This document shows, in pieces, positions 30,979 to 41,600 of a stretch of DNA of 64,000 bases. Under the pieces are notes generated by a model. That model was not told the DNA's origin. It saw only the letters and a program-made list of their open reading frames with translations, and made no database searches. The DNA comes from Amoebidium appalachense. Its lineage: Eukaryota > Ichthyosporea. Every line of letters starts with the position of its first letter. Positions within the stretch are counted from its first letter, which is position 1. The stretch spans positions 1,426,001 through 1,490,000 of the forward strand of contig CAVNZM010000018.1 of NCBI GenBank assembly GCA_963693365.1. Direction: 5' to 3'. The translations under genes and the position numbers were made by a program.

Positions 30979-31254
30979 TCTGCTAAGAATGCGTGCGCCA
31001 CACGTTGTCGTGTACGCATCAGCAAGGCAAAAGAGTTCCTCGCAAAGTTGGAAAACGATGCTACGAGCGTGATAGACACGGACACGAAGGAACCAATGTT
31101 TTCTGGTGAGAAACTGCTCGAGCGCAAACGCCGATGCGAGATGGAAATCGAGCTCTTCTGCGAACTGTTCGCGCTGGCGGAAGGTCGTGCATACGACCCC
31201 GTAAGCGACAAGTGGGAACCAACCCCACAGGTGTCGGACCAAACCGATGCCTAA
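30979..31254 (+). CDS. LINE A ORF1 fragment
   Basis: The frame is open from about 30979 to TAA 31252-31254. It encodes a basic start and a charged helical segment (KAKEFLAKLEND, ERKRRCEMEIELFCELFALAEG). No zinc knuckle or RRM is visible, so the family is not confirmed. Its last codons overlap the ATG of ORF2 (ATGCCTAA arrangement). No clear ATG; possibly 5'-truncated. Confidence 0.45.
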   Translation, partial: SAKNACATRCRVRISKAKEFLAKLENDATSVIDTDTKEPMFSGEKLLERKRRCEMEIELFCELFALAEGRAYDPVSDKWEPTPQVSDQTDA

Positions 31255-33740
31255 TTTATCCTTCTTCTTCTGGAATGCTCGGACACTGGGCCCCCAAAAG
31301 GGCCTCCCCCCGGGACACTCGACGATAAAATCAGCTACATACAACAACAGACAAACAACCACACGTTTACAGTGATTTGCGAAACACAGTTCAAAAACCA
31401 CCACAAATTCAACTCTACATTGGTCGACACATCCACACACCCCGGTTACGCGAAAAACCGAGGCATTATTGTACTTGCCGCACCACACGTGAGAGTGAAG
31501 TGCAAACCGGTAGCAAAAACGGAATTCTCGGTTTCTATAGAGTTTCTTTCTAATGTTTTTACTTTTGTATATTACCCACCATCTATGTCGGTTGTCGAAT
31601 TGACTCACGAGTTGTCACAGTTACCAATGTCCACTGTTATTTTAGGTGATTTTAACACGCGACTCCACCACACAGACACACTGCAAGTGAGTGTCGGGTA
31701 CCCATCTAAGCCCCCGGAGCGTGCTATCTCTTTAGCAAGGTATGTCCAAAGTCACACTTTGCGGTTCCCTCAAATATCCCATGCCCACAACACCGACTGG
31801 GGAGTGGCCTTTTGGCCATCAACCATGTCAAAACTCTCTCTCCCTCCTAACCTCTCTAGGTCATCTGACCACTCTCCTATCCTTTTCCTACCTAAGATCT
31901 CCCTTGATCTGCTCCCCCCTCCCCCTCCCACCTTTCGCCTCCGTCTATCCCAGCTTAAGTCACAGTGGGGTAGAGTTGATGTATGTGTATGCTATGCTAC
32001 GAAACACCCTATATATATGCGCTTATTAGAATCTGCACAAGCCAGGCCAGATTCACATCTCGTACTAGATACATGCACTAACTTTATTGTTGATGATTTG
32101 ATAGATCTCGGTGGTTATGCTGGCGGTGGTAGGAAGGAATATCCCGATGCTCTCTTGTTACCAAACACCACTCCCGCTAGACTAGGTGAACCCCTGTCTC
32201 AAAAGGAAAGCTTGCGCCGGCTTGCTAGTATGAATCGATTTGGCCCCCCTGCTCGTATTATTGGTGATACCACTGGAGACCCCCTCATAGACTCTGATAA
32301 GTATTTCTCGGAACTGTTTAAAGATAGGACCCCCGCTCAGAAACCTATTGTGTGGCCTGTAGACCCATCTATCCCCATAGAATCGATCCTCCCCTTTTTC
32401 AGTCCCGATGCCATATGGTCTGTGATATCTAGTTATAGCTCTAGTAAGTCTTGTGGACCTGATGGACTCCCTGCTGGGTTTCTTAAAATCCTTGTTCCCT
32501 CCTACCCACAAAAGGAAAGTGATCGTGCTATTAAACCTGATCTTACTATCATGTTAAGCTCTCTCTTTTCTTGGTGTGTTAAATGTGGACATGTCCCGTC
32601 ATCTTGGTTAGATACCTTAGTGATCCCCATAGTTAAGAAGGACTCTGAGGGCCCCATATCATCCTTTCGCCCCATTACACTAACCCAGGTTGTTCGTAGA
32701 TTCTTTGAAGCTTGCTTACTTAGGTTATTTGCACATCACCCTAGGTTTCAATCTATTCTTCACATACACCCATGCCAATCCGCTTTTCGTAAAAACAATT
32801 CATGTTATGTTCAAATAATGGCACTGCACGATTCTATGCAAGTTGGTGCACAATATGTTGGCTTTATTGATTGGAAAACTGCTTACGATTCTGTCTCCCC
32901 TGGTCTCCTATGGGAAAAGCTTGCTGCACGGGGTGTACCACACTGCATTGGTGTTCTGTTAGAAGCACTCTTGTCTCAAACCTATGGTAGAGCTGTGGTT
33001 AATGGGCATCTTTCATATGGTTTTGCTCGTACTAGAGGTCTCTTGCAGGGTTCATTGCTTAGCCCCTTTTTGTTTAACCTATTTATAGATGATTTGGCTG
33101 TCAAGATTTACGCCGAAAACGATGACCCTATTAATAACTTTCCGCCTGCACTTCTCTATGCTGATGATCTGTCCCTCCCTGCCCGTACCCCTAGACGCCT
33201 GCAAAGATTGTTCGATGTAGTGTCAGAGTGGTGCAAGGCAAACCTTATGATCCTTAACATAGACAAATGTGGTGTTCTTGTACCTGATATAGCTAACAAT
33301 TTACACACATTTACATTATCATCTAAACCTGTACCTATAGTTCCAGAATACAAATATCTTGGTGTTCCGGTTGATTCTGTTGGTGTTATGTTTCCCCATA
33401 TGGTCGAAAAGAGGGTAGAGTTGGCTCGTAAGCGGTTAGCTTTCTTCTCGGCTAATATTTTTAAAGACACACCCCTCCATCCTTCTATTAGAATTTACAT
33501 TTATTCGCACTTTTGTCTTCCCGGCATGTGAATATGGTTTACCCCTTCTCCCCACTTGGATCAAGAAAGAGAGAACTAGAGCGCTTAAACCCTTGGCAAA
33601 TTTACTTGAAGCAGAAGTTGCCTCCTTTCTATCTAACAACTGTTCAACTTGTAAACCTGGGCCTGTAACGCTCTCGATATATGGTCTGGTCCCAATAGCA
33701 GCTAGCCTAAGTATCCCATCTCGCGCTGAAATTCAATAAG
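31247..33740 (+). pseudogene. LINE A ORF2: AP-type endonuclease and reverse transcriptase, frameshifted
   Basis: It starts at ATG 31247 with LSFFFWNARTLG, the usual first strand of LINE endonucleases. A shift in the C/G-run near 31285-31312 is needed to reach the main open stretch (31372-33531). The endonuclease has ICETQ, YYPPS, ILGDFNTRL and SDHSPIL. The RT has SFRPITLTQVVRRFFEA, GFIDWKTAYDS (first Asp), LLQGSLLSPFLFNLFIDDL, LLYADDLSL (catalytic pair) and YKYLGVPVD. Near 33500 a further one-base shift moves the frame (EYGLPLLP region), and another occurs near 33735. The C-terminal Cys/His tail is absent here because the copy ends at about 33902. Role: target-primed reverse transcription of its own RNA. 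Not functional as it stands. Confidence 0.87.
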
Positions 33741-33902
33741 CACATAAGCCGCTTAAAGAATTATTTGCCCTCCCACCCTCTCTTCTCTATCCGACCTGTC
33801 CCCTCCCCACCTCTCCCATCTTTCCTTCCCCCTCTCTCTCTCCTTCTTCCCTGGGCACAAATACAAATAAACCCCGCAAAAGTGTGCGTGTGACTTTGGA
33901 CT
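33735..33902 (+). repeat. LINE A segment present inverted at 30311-30484
   Basis: Nearly identical inverted pair of about 168 bp (CACATAAGCCGCTTAAAG to GTGTGACTTTGGACT). It is part of the ORF2 C-terminal region; the plus-strand element is cut off at 33902. Confidence 0.8.
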
Positions 33903-34604
33903 AAAACATAACGAGACAGTTATTGATGTTGGGTTGTGTGGTTGTTACCTCCCTCTCCCCTCCCCCCCCCCGGCCCCCCCCCCCCTCCCTCGCCTCACGC
34001 TTCTCCCCCCCCCCCCCCCCCCCGGGGCCCCCCTGGCCCCCCCGCCTCACGCTTCCCCCCCCCCCCCCCCCCCAAATCCTGCAGTTGCTGGATCTGCCAA
34101 ATGTTATGACCCTTTTTTCTTTCATTTACCCCCCCCCCCCCCCCCCCCCCCCCATTCCCCCCCCCCCCCCCCCCCCCCCCTTTCTTGCCACACTGTGTTA
34201 TCAGTCTAGGGCCGGGAGAGATTGCCATTGCCGAAGTACCAAGTTTACTTGTGGTCCTCCAAAAACATGTAGCTGAAAACCACCAAGTGCAATATGTTCT
34301 AAATTGCTTGCAAAAAATTTATAATATTTTTATTATTTTGTTGTTTTACTTATTTTACAGAACTGTTTGGTAACCGGATGATATGCATGGACAGGCAATA
34401 AAACTTTCCACGTGCACTGAGTGCCAGGTGGGCAACATATTTCAGTCGCGTTTTACCTCTTTCCCTCCGGGTATCTGCTACACTAGCTGGCAATGTGAAC
34501 ACTTTAGACTTTTTGTTGAATTCTGTTGGTCGTCACATTGAGTATTTATATGATTTTCACACAGTGTTCAGGTATCTCAGTATGCACTTGTTACTGGATA
34601 ACTC
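33903..34604. other. Poly-C-rich DNA and a Cys-rich short frame, no gene assigned
   Basis: C-runs at 33960-34185. 34190-34276 encodes a short Cys-rich end (CHCRSTKFTCGPPKTC), and 34395-34500 another Cys-containing frame (CTECQVGN, FPPGICYTSWQCEHF). These could be zinc-binding relics of a transposon. I cannot name it. Confidence 0.35.
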
Positions 34605-36293
34605 GTGAAGTTTTTATTTTTACAGGCCTTTTCCCGTAACCCCACCCTTAAGCAGGCTTCCCAGCTGAGCCCTCTTCAGGCGGCGTTTCGGCATCGACAC
34701 TCATGTTACGCACAAATCCTCACTCTACATAATGCAACTCAAAGTGATACCGAGCACCTCGTATTTATCGATTTTAAGAACGCGTACGACACGGTCGACC
34801 TCCCTCGCCTGTGGGCCAAGTTGGCCACTCGCGGTGTCCCATTCCAAATGGGTCGTCTACTGGAAGCTATGTTTACGTTTACACGCGGACGAGCGGTGGT
34901 TAATGGGCGGCTATCCCCAGGGTTTACCCGCACGCGCGGGGTACTTCAAGGGTCCCTGCTAAGTCCTCTTCTTTTCAACCTGTATATTGATGATTTAGCC
35001 GACACTCTTTCTGCGGCACAAATTGACGGGGGGTTGCCATCCCAGGCTCCCCCCGCCCTCTTTTTTGCCGACGATATTGTGCTTATGTCATCCGATCCTC
35101 TCGAACTACGGCAATACATTCGTGTGGTTGAACATTGGTGCCAGCGCAACGATATGCAGATTAATGTCAAAAAGTGTGCCCTTTTATCAAAATCGATACC
35201 GGCATGGGACGACGTTTGTATTTTCGGCAGTCCCCTCCCTCGCCCAATCGAATACAAGTATTTGGGGATTCCGGTGGACGAATGGGGCATATGTTTCAAA
35301 CGGATGATCGACCGTCGGGTGGAGAGTGCAGGCAGGTGTCTTCGGTTATTTCGGGATGTGTATCTTGCTACTCTTTCTCATACTGTCCACCTATACAATC
35401 GTCTTAGTATATTTCGCACATATATTCGCCCTTTGTCGGAATACGGGTTGCCCTTACTAGCTATGGCACCCCCTGATACTGTTACTAATGTCCTCAAATC
35501 ATTAGATGATTTCCATTACACAACTTGTTGTATGTTTCTCACTGGTCTTTCCACACCTATCCCTAGACGCCTTTTTGATTCTCTCTACGCACTCACACCA
35601 CCATCACAACGCGTACACGAATTAGCCCTTAAATTTCACGAGCACATCACCCGCCTGTCCGCTTGTGCCCCGGACCACCCGCTCTTCCGGCTACACGCAT
35701 CCCCGCCGGATTCGCCCCTCTACCTCTTCCCTTCCCCATCGTCTCTGCCCATTGCCGAGCGCTATGTGGAATGGCTGGCGACCCCCCCGGAGGTACGGCT
35801 AGATCATAGTGTGAATATGAATAGTTTCAAGTCTATGGCTGTTAGATATCTTTTTACTTTACGTGTTGAGTCCCTTCCGGTGTTAGGACCGCAAAAACAC
35901 CAACTACTAGTAGCCTATATGGCGGATACGGTTAGAGAGTCTCGTTCATACATAGATTCGTTTATTCGTAATGTGGTGTGGTGTAAAAACGCAAAGATGA
36001 TTATGGCTTGGCGGTGTAATCGGTTTCTGGTGTCTCCTGCTCGTATGTGTAATATGTGTGGGGGGCGGTTTACTCGCGGCTGCATATCTATCAATAAATG
36101 CAACCTGTTAGCTAATGTATTAGAACCGGAGGTTATTGGCGGTTTTATTCTCTTTTCTTCCTCTCTTCCTCAATATATCCGTTTTAGGATGACTATCCTA
36201 GATCACCTTATTAATGCTGCACAGTATGATATTGTGATCCGTTGCCTTAACTTTCTGTCGGAGCTACCGATGCTAGCATCTGCTTACCCATAA
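34605..36293 (+). CDS. LINE B reverse transcriptase with C-terminal Cys-rich tail, 5'-truncated
   Basis: A 562-codon open frame beginning inside the RT fingers. Motifs: QAAFRHRHSCYAQ, VFIDFKNAYDTVD (first catalytic Asp), RGVLQGSLLSPLLFNLYIDDL, LFFADDIVL (FADD catalytic pair), YKYLGIPVDEWG. A thumb/connection part follows, and then a Cys-rich end CNMCGGRFTRGCISINKC of the kind found at LINE C termini. It is related to but distinct from LINE A (about the same layout, with FADD instead of YADD). The endonuclease and the start of RT are missing, so this is a typical 5'-truncated insertion. The stop at 36293 is followed by a short 3' region with AATAAA-like words. No frameshift inside the frame, so it is fairly young. 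Confidence 0.87.
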   Translation: MKFLFLQAFSRNPTLKQASQLSPLQAAFRHRHSCYAQILTLHNATQSDTEHLVFIDFKNAYDTVDLPRLWAKLATRGVPFQMGRLLEAMFTFTRGRAVVNGRLSPGFTRTRGVLQGSLLSPLLFNLYIDDLADTLSAAQIDGGLPSQAPPALFFADDIVLMSSDPLELRQYIRVVEHWCQRNDMQINVKKCALLSKSIPAWDDVCIFGSPLPRPIEYKYLGIPVDEWGICFKRMIDRRVESAGRCLRLFRDVYLATLSHTVHLYNRLSIFRTYIRPLSEYGLPLLAMAPPDTVTNVLKSLDDFHYTTCCMFLTGLSTPIPRRLFDSLYALTPPSQRVHELALKFHEHITRLSACAPDHPLFRLHASPPDSPLYLFPSPSSLPIAERYVEWLATPPEVRLDHSVNMNSFKSMAVRYLFTLRVESLPVLGPQKHQLLVAYMADTVRESRSYIDSFIRNVVWCKNAKMIMAWRCNRFLVSPARMCNMCGGRFTRGCISINKCNLLANVLEPEVIGGFILFSSSLPQYIRFRMTILDHLINAAQYDIVIRCLNFLSELPMLASAYP

Positions 36294-36580
36294 TATGTAA
36301 TAGGGGTGTCAGATACTACGATGGCGCTCATTGTTGCCTAGCATGTACATATGTCACTGGCTGCATTTGATTGGCTGTGCTGGAAAACGCAGTAGGCCGT
36401 CGAATGTGGCTGGGCCTCCGGCAATGTCCACGCAATAAAAAAGTGTGTAAACCCCCCAAGTTTTTATTGTCTTCTCCGTATGCCGTGCATACTTGCATAT
36501 CTTTCCGTTGAATAAATCCAGTCAAAAGAAAAAAATATTTCAGTGAAGTCTGGAATTGGCACCCCCCCGAGATGTTCCCG
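36294..36580 (+). other. 3' region after LINE B and a repeat tail shared with 43360-43440
   Basis: It contains AATAAA words (about 36434 and 36512). The end AATAAATCCAGTCAAAAGAA plus AAAAATA recurs in similar form near 43412-43436. This suggests a common LINE/SINE 3' tail. Confidence 0.5.
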
Positions 36581-37157
36581 AACATAAAATCATCATTCTA
36601 CGGTGTGTGTCAATATACCATGCTCACAAGTCAGTACTGCAATGATACTATTCTCAGTTTACTTCAAAGCATCCCCCCCCCCCCCCCCCCCCCCTCTTCC
36701 CATTCCCTGCCCCCCCAAATTTGTTTTTTATGCTTTTCATACTCAGTGACTGCAATCATGGCACCCGTGTTTTCTAGATATATTTCCTTTCATTGTGTTC
36801 AACGTCTATGTGTGTGTGTGAGTGTGTGTGTGTGTTTGTGTGTGTGTGAATGTGTGTGTGTGGGCCAAGTGAAGGTTGTATGCGTTTTTTTCTTCTTATG
36901 AATAGTTGTTTTTGTATTCTATTCGATTATTACTTTGTGTGTAAATGTGGAAAAAAAACAAATAAAAAAAATTACCAATGACCACCGCCCAGCTTGAATC
37001 ACCCTAGCTCTAGTGTAAAACAATAATCATTATCAGTCACAAACCCTTCTACTACACTCGCCCCAAATGTCATATTCACATTACTGAGTTGATTTAGTTG
37101 TGTTTTTTACTCTATTTTTTTCAACAACTGTCTGTTATTAAAACATTAAAATGTACA

Positions 37158-37188
<31 letters not shown>

Positions 37189-37202
37189 GCCACAGGCCGG
37201 TG

Positions 37203-37236
<34 letters not shown>

Positions 37237-37240
37237 GATA
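36581..37240. other. Intergenic: poly-C, GT tracts, AT-rich DNA
   Basis: Poly-C at 36673-36695, GT-rich at 36808-36862, and GT tracts at 37160-37236 that lead into the donor side of the candidate exon on the minus strand. No gene seen between. Confidence 0.6.
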
Positions 37241-37250
37241 TAGAATTTAC

Positions 37251-37458
37251 CGTCCTCATCCCCGTGTCCCCCTAAACCGGTGTTAGCGGACCTTTGAGGT
37301 TTTTGTGATTGGATTGGTAGTTCTATTACATTAAAATTTTCAAAATGTCGTTGTACCAATGATATAATACGTTGTAAAACAAATGTCGCCGAATTTCTCT
37401 TAAAAAAGTGCGTTCCATTCTGGGTTAGAAACAAAAACAGTTTTGATACGGGAATCAC
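37251..37458 (-). CDS. Candidate exon, minus strand, unrecognised
   Basis: The frame is open across 208 nt with protein-like composition (NGTHFFKRNSATFVLQRII, LVQRHFENFNVIELPI). Signals on the minus strand are AG directly before 37458 (GAGATCAG) and donor GTAAAT after 37251. The donor is soon followed by CA-type simple sequence, as with the methyltransferase exons. No domain recognised. Confidence 0.35.
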
Positions 37459-37774
37459 CTGATCTCTGCCGTCATTCAGCCCAGCGCGTTCACAGTGAAT
37501 CCGAAACCGCTGGTTTTTTTCTTTTTATTTCAAAGCCCCGAGTACGTACATCCTCTCGGGCCCAACTTTACGGCACTATATTTCAATTTTCTCATTATCA
37601 AATATATAGTTATTTTAGGCTTTTTCATTAGTATCGCAAGAATATTTAGCGATTTTGATGTCATAAAAACAACTTAGCAACGTTTCGATGGTTTTTGATG
37701 CCTCACAAAATGGCCTTTGGTCCCCTCCAAATTCCGGATTTGAGGTCCGGCAAACAACGCATTATATATATTGA

Positions 37775-37985
37775 TAATTAGCCGAGAAGAAAGCTAACCG
37801 CCTACGACCCAGCTCTACCCTCTTTTCAACCATATGGGAAAACATAGCACCAACAGAATTAACTGGAACACCAAGATATTTGTATTCTGGAACTATAGGT
37901 ACAGGTTTAGATGATAGTGTAAATGTGTTTAAATTGCTAGCTAAATCAATTACAAGAACACCACAACTTCCTATGTTAAGGCTCA
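37775..37985 (-). mobile_element. LINE A ORF2 fragment, minus strand
   Basis: Encodes, on the minus strand, NLNTFTLSSKPVPIVPEYKYLG and MVEKRVEL, nearly the same as LINE A RT at 33270-33450. Both ends are abrupt; the left part of the R1 tandem repeat follows directly. Confidence 0.85.
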
Positions 37986-38215
37986 TTGTGTAAACGAACT
38001 GTAAGTGGGAACGAAGAACATGGCGAAAGAAGGAATAAACGAGAAACGCGTCGCGCGGCAAAGTAAATTATGGCCGGAAAGTGGAAATTAGTGGAGATTA
38101 GTGGAAACGTGTTCTGTGTAAACGAACTGTAAGTGGGAACGTACAACATGGCGAAACCGGGAACGAGTCGCGCGACAAAACGAATTATGGATGGAGAGTG
38201 GAAATTAGCGGAAAT
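37986..38215 (+). repeat. R1 tandem repeat (~125 bp unit), left of the pogo element
   Basis: Two units, each beginning TGTAAACGAACTGTAAGTGG and containing GGAATAAACG or equivalent, GTCGCGCG and GGAAATTAGTGGA. The pogo transposon sits within the array, which resumes at 40674. Inverted copies occur at 42596-43110. Confidence 0.8.
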
Positions 38216-38217
38216 TA

Positions 38218-40671
38218 CAGTAAACCGCTCGAATTTGGGACGGTCATAAATTTGGGACACTTTTAATTGGCCCTCGGCGCATCACCCGGACTTGGGTCCA
38301 TTATTACGTTTTTCCCGCCCTTTTTGCATGCCAGCGTGTCTGGTTGGCTGCCCAACCCGGCAGCCAAGTTTGAAAATAAAGGGCCGTTTTCCACCAACCA
38401 CCACAGCAGAGCAAAGCACATCCTCTTTCGAAAACATAGGAACTCCTCATCCTCACTCTAAGGATTTCCTCTCACGTAGCCTCACATCGTTCATATGCTT
38501 TGTACTTTTACTGCCCATTTATCACACACCCTTGCCCCACAGACAGAATGGGGTTCCCAACATGAGTGCACAAGGGCAGAAAAGGCGCAAGCCCACAGCA
38601 GAGGAGATAGAGGCAGCGTTTCTAGAACACAAAAATAAGACACATGAAGAGCGATGTAATTTAGCTGCAGAGCACGTGAAGCATAATATTTATTCTTACA
38701 GGGAAGCAGTTGAAGTTTTTGGGGTAGCACGCACCACCATTGAGAATCACCTCAAGGGCAAAGTTAGTAGGCACAGGGCCGGAAGGCCCTCAGCACTCAC
38801 TTATGAACAAGAGAGAGGTGTGATAGAGTGGATCTTTGAGAGGCAGGATGCGAATCTCTCCGCATCTGTTCGTGAAATCAAACAGAAACTAGTAGAAACT
38901 GCAAAGGAACACGGGGTACCCTTTAAGAACGACAGACCATCTGATGGGTTCTGGAATGCTTTCAAAAAACGACACCCAGACTTCACTTTGAGGGTGCCTT
39001 TGCCAGCTGATGACCGGCACGATGCAGCAACAACACCAAGCATCATTCGTCACTACTTTGACATCATCCGCAAAGTGATGGTAACCTTTTTTGGCGGTCG
39101 ATTCCTTCCCCACCAAGTCCTCAACCTGGACGAAACCCCACAGAGAATCCACTACGTTCCCAGACTAGCCGGTGCTAAAAAGGGCAGCAGGGCAGTCCGA
39201 CGTCGCATCATCGGAAACGGCAAAGAAAACGTCACCATCATTCCAATTGGCAATGTTGCAGGTGAACTTCTCGGTGTCATCGTGATTCTCAAAGGCGCCC
39301 GAGTCAAGAAAGCGACAATCGAAGCCTGTACCATTGATAACGTGTACTTTACCGCAGTTCCAAACGGCCTCAACAACACCAAGATTTTCGACCAAATTGC
39401 TATTGCTCTGGTTAAAATTCTGAAGAACCAACCCGACCCAGGCCCCCACATGGTACTGGTCGACAGACATCACTCGCGCGCGTCATCTTTCGCCCTCAGG
39501 CACCTCAAAAACAACCAAGTTTACGTGGTCGGACTACCGGGAAGCACAACACCAACCACCCAAGCAATGGACAACTGCAACGTTCCGAGTGTGAAGAAGG
39601 AATACAGGAACCTCTACTGCGAGTTTGTCGCGGCAAACCCAACCCTCAGGAAGTTCACCTATGCACATTTCATCGCGCTGTACTCGCGTGCGTTCAACGG
39701 TAAACTCACCAAACAATCGATAGTGAGTGCGTTCGCCAAAACTGGCTTCAGACAGGAGAACGGAGAGGTGGTTGTGGATGAGGAGAGAGTTCAAGCATCA
39801 CTGCCCCTCAAGCATCGTGCGGCTACTGCAAACCTCCCCCCGCCTGAAATCACTTCGAAAGAACTCAGGTGGACTGAAGATGAGGAATCTCAAGAGGGGG
39901 ACAACTCAGAGGAAAGCAGGGAGGTGCCTGAACCGGAAAATGAATACGAAAACGGAAACGAAAATCCCCCCGAAATCGAAAACGAAAACCCCCCCGAAAA
40001 CGAAAACGAAAGAAAACGAACCACCAAGAAACGAGCACGGGCAACCATACTGGCCTGGCTACTACTTCCCCTACCAACAGGTCCCATTCAACCCATACCA
40101 ACCTGGGATGCAATACCAACAGTACCCGTTTTATCAGTATCCATACCCCGGACAGATGTAGAGGTGTGCTAACAGTACAGGAACGAGCATGCGTGTGTAG
40201 GTTGCACTTATAGTACAGAACGACGTCTTTAGTCACAGGCAATAGGTTGTATGATGTGTTTAGTTTATTTTGCAAAACAGGCACCCTTGAAGCCTCGTTA
40301 AGTGTACAGACTGGTTTGAAAGCTAGAGAAGGCCCCAGGGGTGGGCAATGGTGAAAGGAACAGCGAGACCACACCCTGGTGCGTGTGCGTCAGCTTGTTC
40401 GTGTGCATATACGTCTATGCAACACGTGTCCCAAATAAAAATGCATTTTGAATTCAGAATGAAATTTGCAAGATGATACCCTAGGCTACATTCACGTGTC
40501 TAAGTCGTCGGAAACGTGTTTTATGAACCTCAGCACTTATATACTGGGGTAGCCATGTGCCAGGGCTTGCTGGGGATGCTCGAATGTTCCAGAAAAAAGC
40601 TAAAAATAGCTACCCATAAGCGCTCGATCAGCGATGACGCGAAAAGTGTCCCAAATTCGAGCGGTTTACTG
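38218..40671 (+). mobile_element. Complete pogo-type (Tc1/mariner superfamily) DNA transposon
   Basis: A 2454-bp element with perfect 24-bp terminal inverted repeats (38218-38241 starting CAGTAAACCGCTCGAATT; 40648-40671 its reverse complement), flanked by TA on both sides (38216-38217, 40672-40673). The word TTTGGGACACTTTT just inside the left end is mirrored near the right end, giving sub-terminal transposase sites. It encodes one transposase. Perfect ends suggest recent movement. Confidence 0.95.
38562..40172 (+). CDS. Pogo-type transposase (HTH and DDE_1 domains), C terminus frameshifted
   Basis: The start is ATG 38562 (MSAQGQKRRKP). An N-terminal psq-like helix-turn-helix (SYREAVEVFGVARTTIENHL) and a second CENP-B-like HTH (ERGVIEWIFERQ…FWNAFKKRHPDF) bind the inverted repeats. 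The DDE core has VLNLDET, MVLVDRHHSR (usually D-N-H in the family) and TTQAMDNCNV, matching the D, D, D positions. A Glu/Asn-rich repeat region follows (about codons 455-500). From about 40010 this frame turns into an unlikely hydrophobic end, whereas the next frame gives a Tyr/Pro/Gln-rich tail (QPYWPGYYFPYQQ) ending at 40161. A one-base indel in the GAAAACGAAA repeats therefore probably changed the last ~50 residues. The catalytic core appears intact. Confidence 0.9.
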   Translation: MSAQGQKRRKPTAEEIEAAFLEHKNKTHEERCNLAAEHVKHNIYSYREAVEVFGVARTTIENHLKGKVSRHRAGRPSALTYEQERGVIEWIFERQDANLSASVREIKQKLVETAKEHGVPFKNDRPSDGFWNAFKKRHPDFTLRVPLPADDRHDAATTPSIIRHYFDIIRKVMVTFFGGRFLPHQVLNLDETPQRIHYVPRLAGAKKGSRAVRRRIIGNGKENVTIIPIGNVAGELLGVIVILKGARVKKATIEACTIDNVYFTAVPNGLNNTKIFDQIAIALVKILKNQPDPGPHMVLVDRHHSRASSFALRHLKNNQVYVVGLPGSTTPTTQAMDNCNVPSVKKEYRNLYCEFVAANPTLRKFTYAHFIALYSRAFNGKLTKQSIVSAFAKTGFRQENGEVVVDEERVQASLPLKHRAATANLPPPEITSKELRWTEDEESQEGDNSEESREVPEPENEYENGNENPPEIENENPPENENERKRTTKKRARATILAWLLLPLPTGPIQPIPTWDAIPTVPVLSVSIPRTDVEVC

Positions 40672-40673
40672 TA

Positions 40674-40970
40674 GTGGAAATGTGCCGGTGTAAACGGACT
40701 GTAAATGGAAACTCAGAAGATGGCGAAAGAAGGAATAAACGGGGAACGAGTCGCGCGACACAATGAATCATAACCGAAAAGTGGAAATGGTGGAAATGCG
40801 TTGGATGTAAATGAATAGTAAGTGGAAATTAAGTGGAAGTGAGTGAGTGTTGGAACACCGTGAAAGCGGGAATAAACGGAACGATTCGCTCGACGTTTCG
40901 GAAATGAATCGAAAAGTGGAAACCAGTGGAAATGTGTCGCCGTAAAAGAATCGTAAGTAGAAATGATGGA
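40674..40970 (+). repeat. R1 tandem repeat, right of the pogo element
   Basis: Further R1 units (starting about 40688, 40806 and 40938) with increasing divergence: TGTAAACGGACTGTAAATGG, GATGTAAATGAATAGTAAGTGG, and so on. Continues the array interrupted at 38217. Confidence 0.75.
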
Positions 40971-41600
40971 AGCTATAAAATGGGTAAAAATGGGTGAAAG
41001 AAAATGCAGTGAAACTATTCAACAGTGAATGAAGTCGCGACAGTGAATGAAGTCGCGCTACGTTTGACGAACAGTTGAATATCAGCCCGTATCAAACGGG
41101 GGTATAGTGAAAAATGGGTCAATCTGTATGAGTTCAAAAATGGGTCAATCGGGTTCATTGATTATTCGATTTGATTGGCTATTTCGCCAACACTTTTAGA
41201 ATTAGCCAATCATTGGGTTGCCTGGGTTTGGCGCTCTTAATCGTATTTAGGCAAATTCTGAGCATTTTGACACCCTTCTGGGTCGTATTTACTAATTGGA
41301 TGCCCTCTTTTAATCGTATTGCGGGGTTTTCTAAATCGTAATTTGGGGCAATACGATTCGTAACGCAAACCCTGAAGAACGATGTCGGCAGCGCGCCTAA
41401 ATCGTTTCAAACACGTCCGAGGCAGTAATCCTTAACGCTTGGACAATGTTATCCGGGTTATTATATTACCCCTTTTTCTGAACGCTCTTTCTTTTGTTTT
41501 GAGGCCTTCTTTTCTAGATTGCATGTTCCATACTCTATTAGCTATGTATATATGCTTGCTACTTTCTCCGAATTCATAGCAGAATACATAATTGAACCGT
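40971..41600. other. Non-repetitive intergenic DNA with a small tandem duplication
   Basis: ACAGTGAATGAAGTCGCG is present twice in tandem near 41022-41057. Several TTTAATCGTATT/AATCGTATTTAG words occur at 41235-41345. No gene recognised. Confidence 0.45.

Noticed and set aside
33903-34276. Proline-rich protein with Cys-rich end
   Set aside because: The Pro-rich part is poly-C; only about 25 Cys-containing codons remain, too few to define a gene.
38292-38561. N-terminal extension of the pogo transposase frame upstream of ATG 38562
   Set aside because: No in-frame ATG with good context, and the sequence is not similar to the transposase family; it is untranslated leader inside the element.
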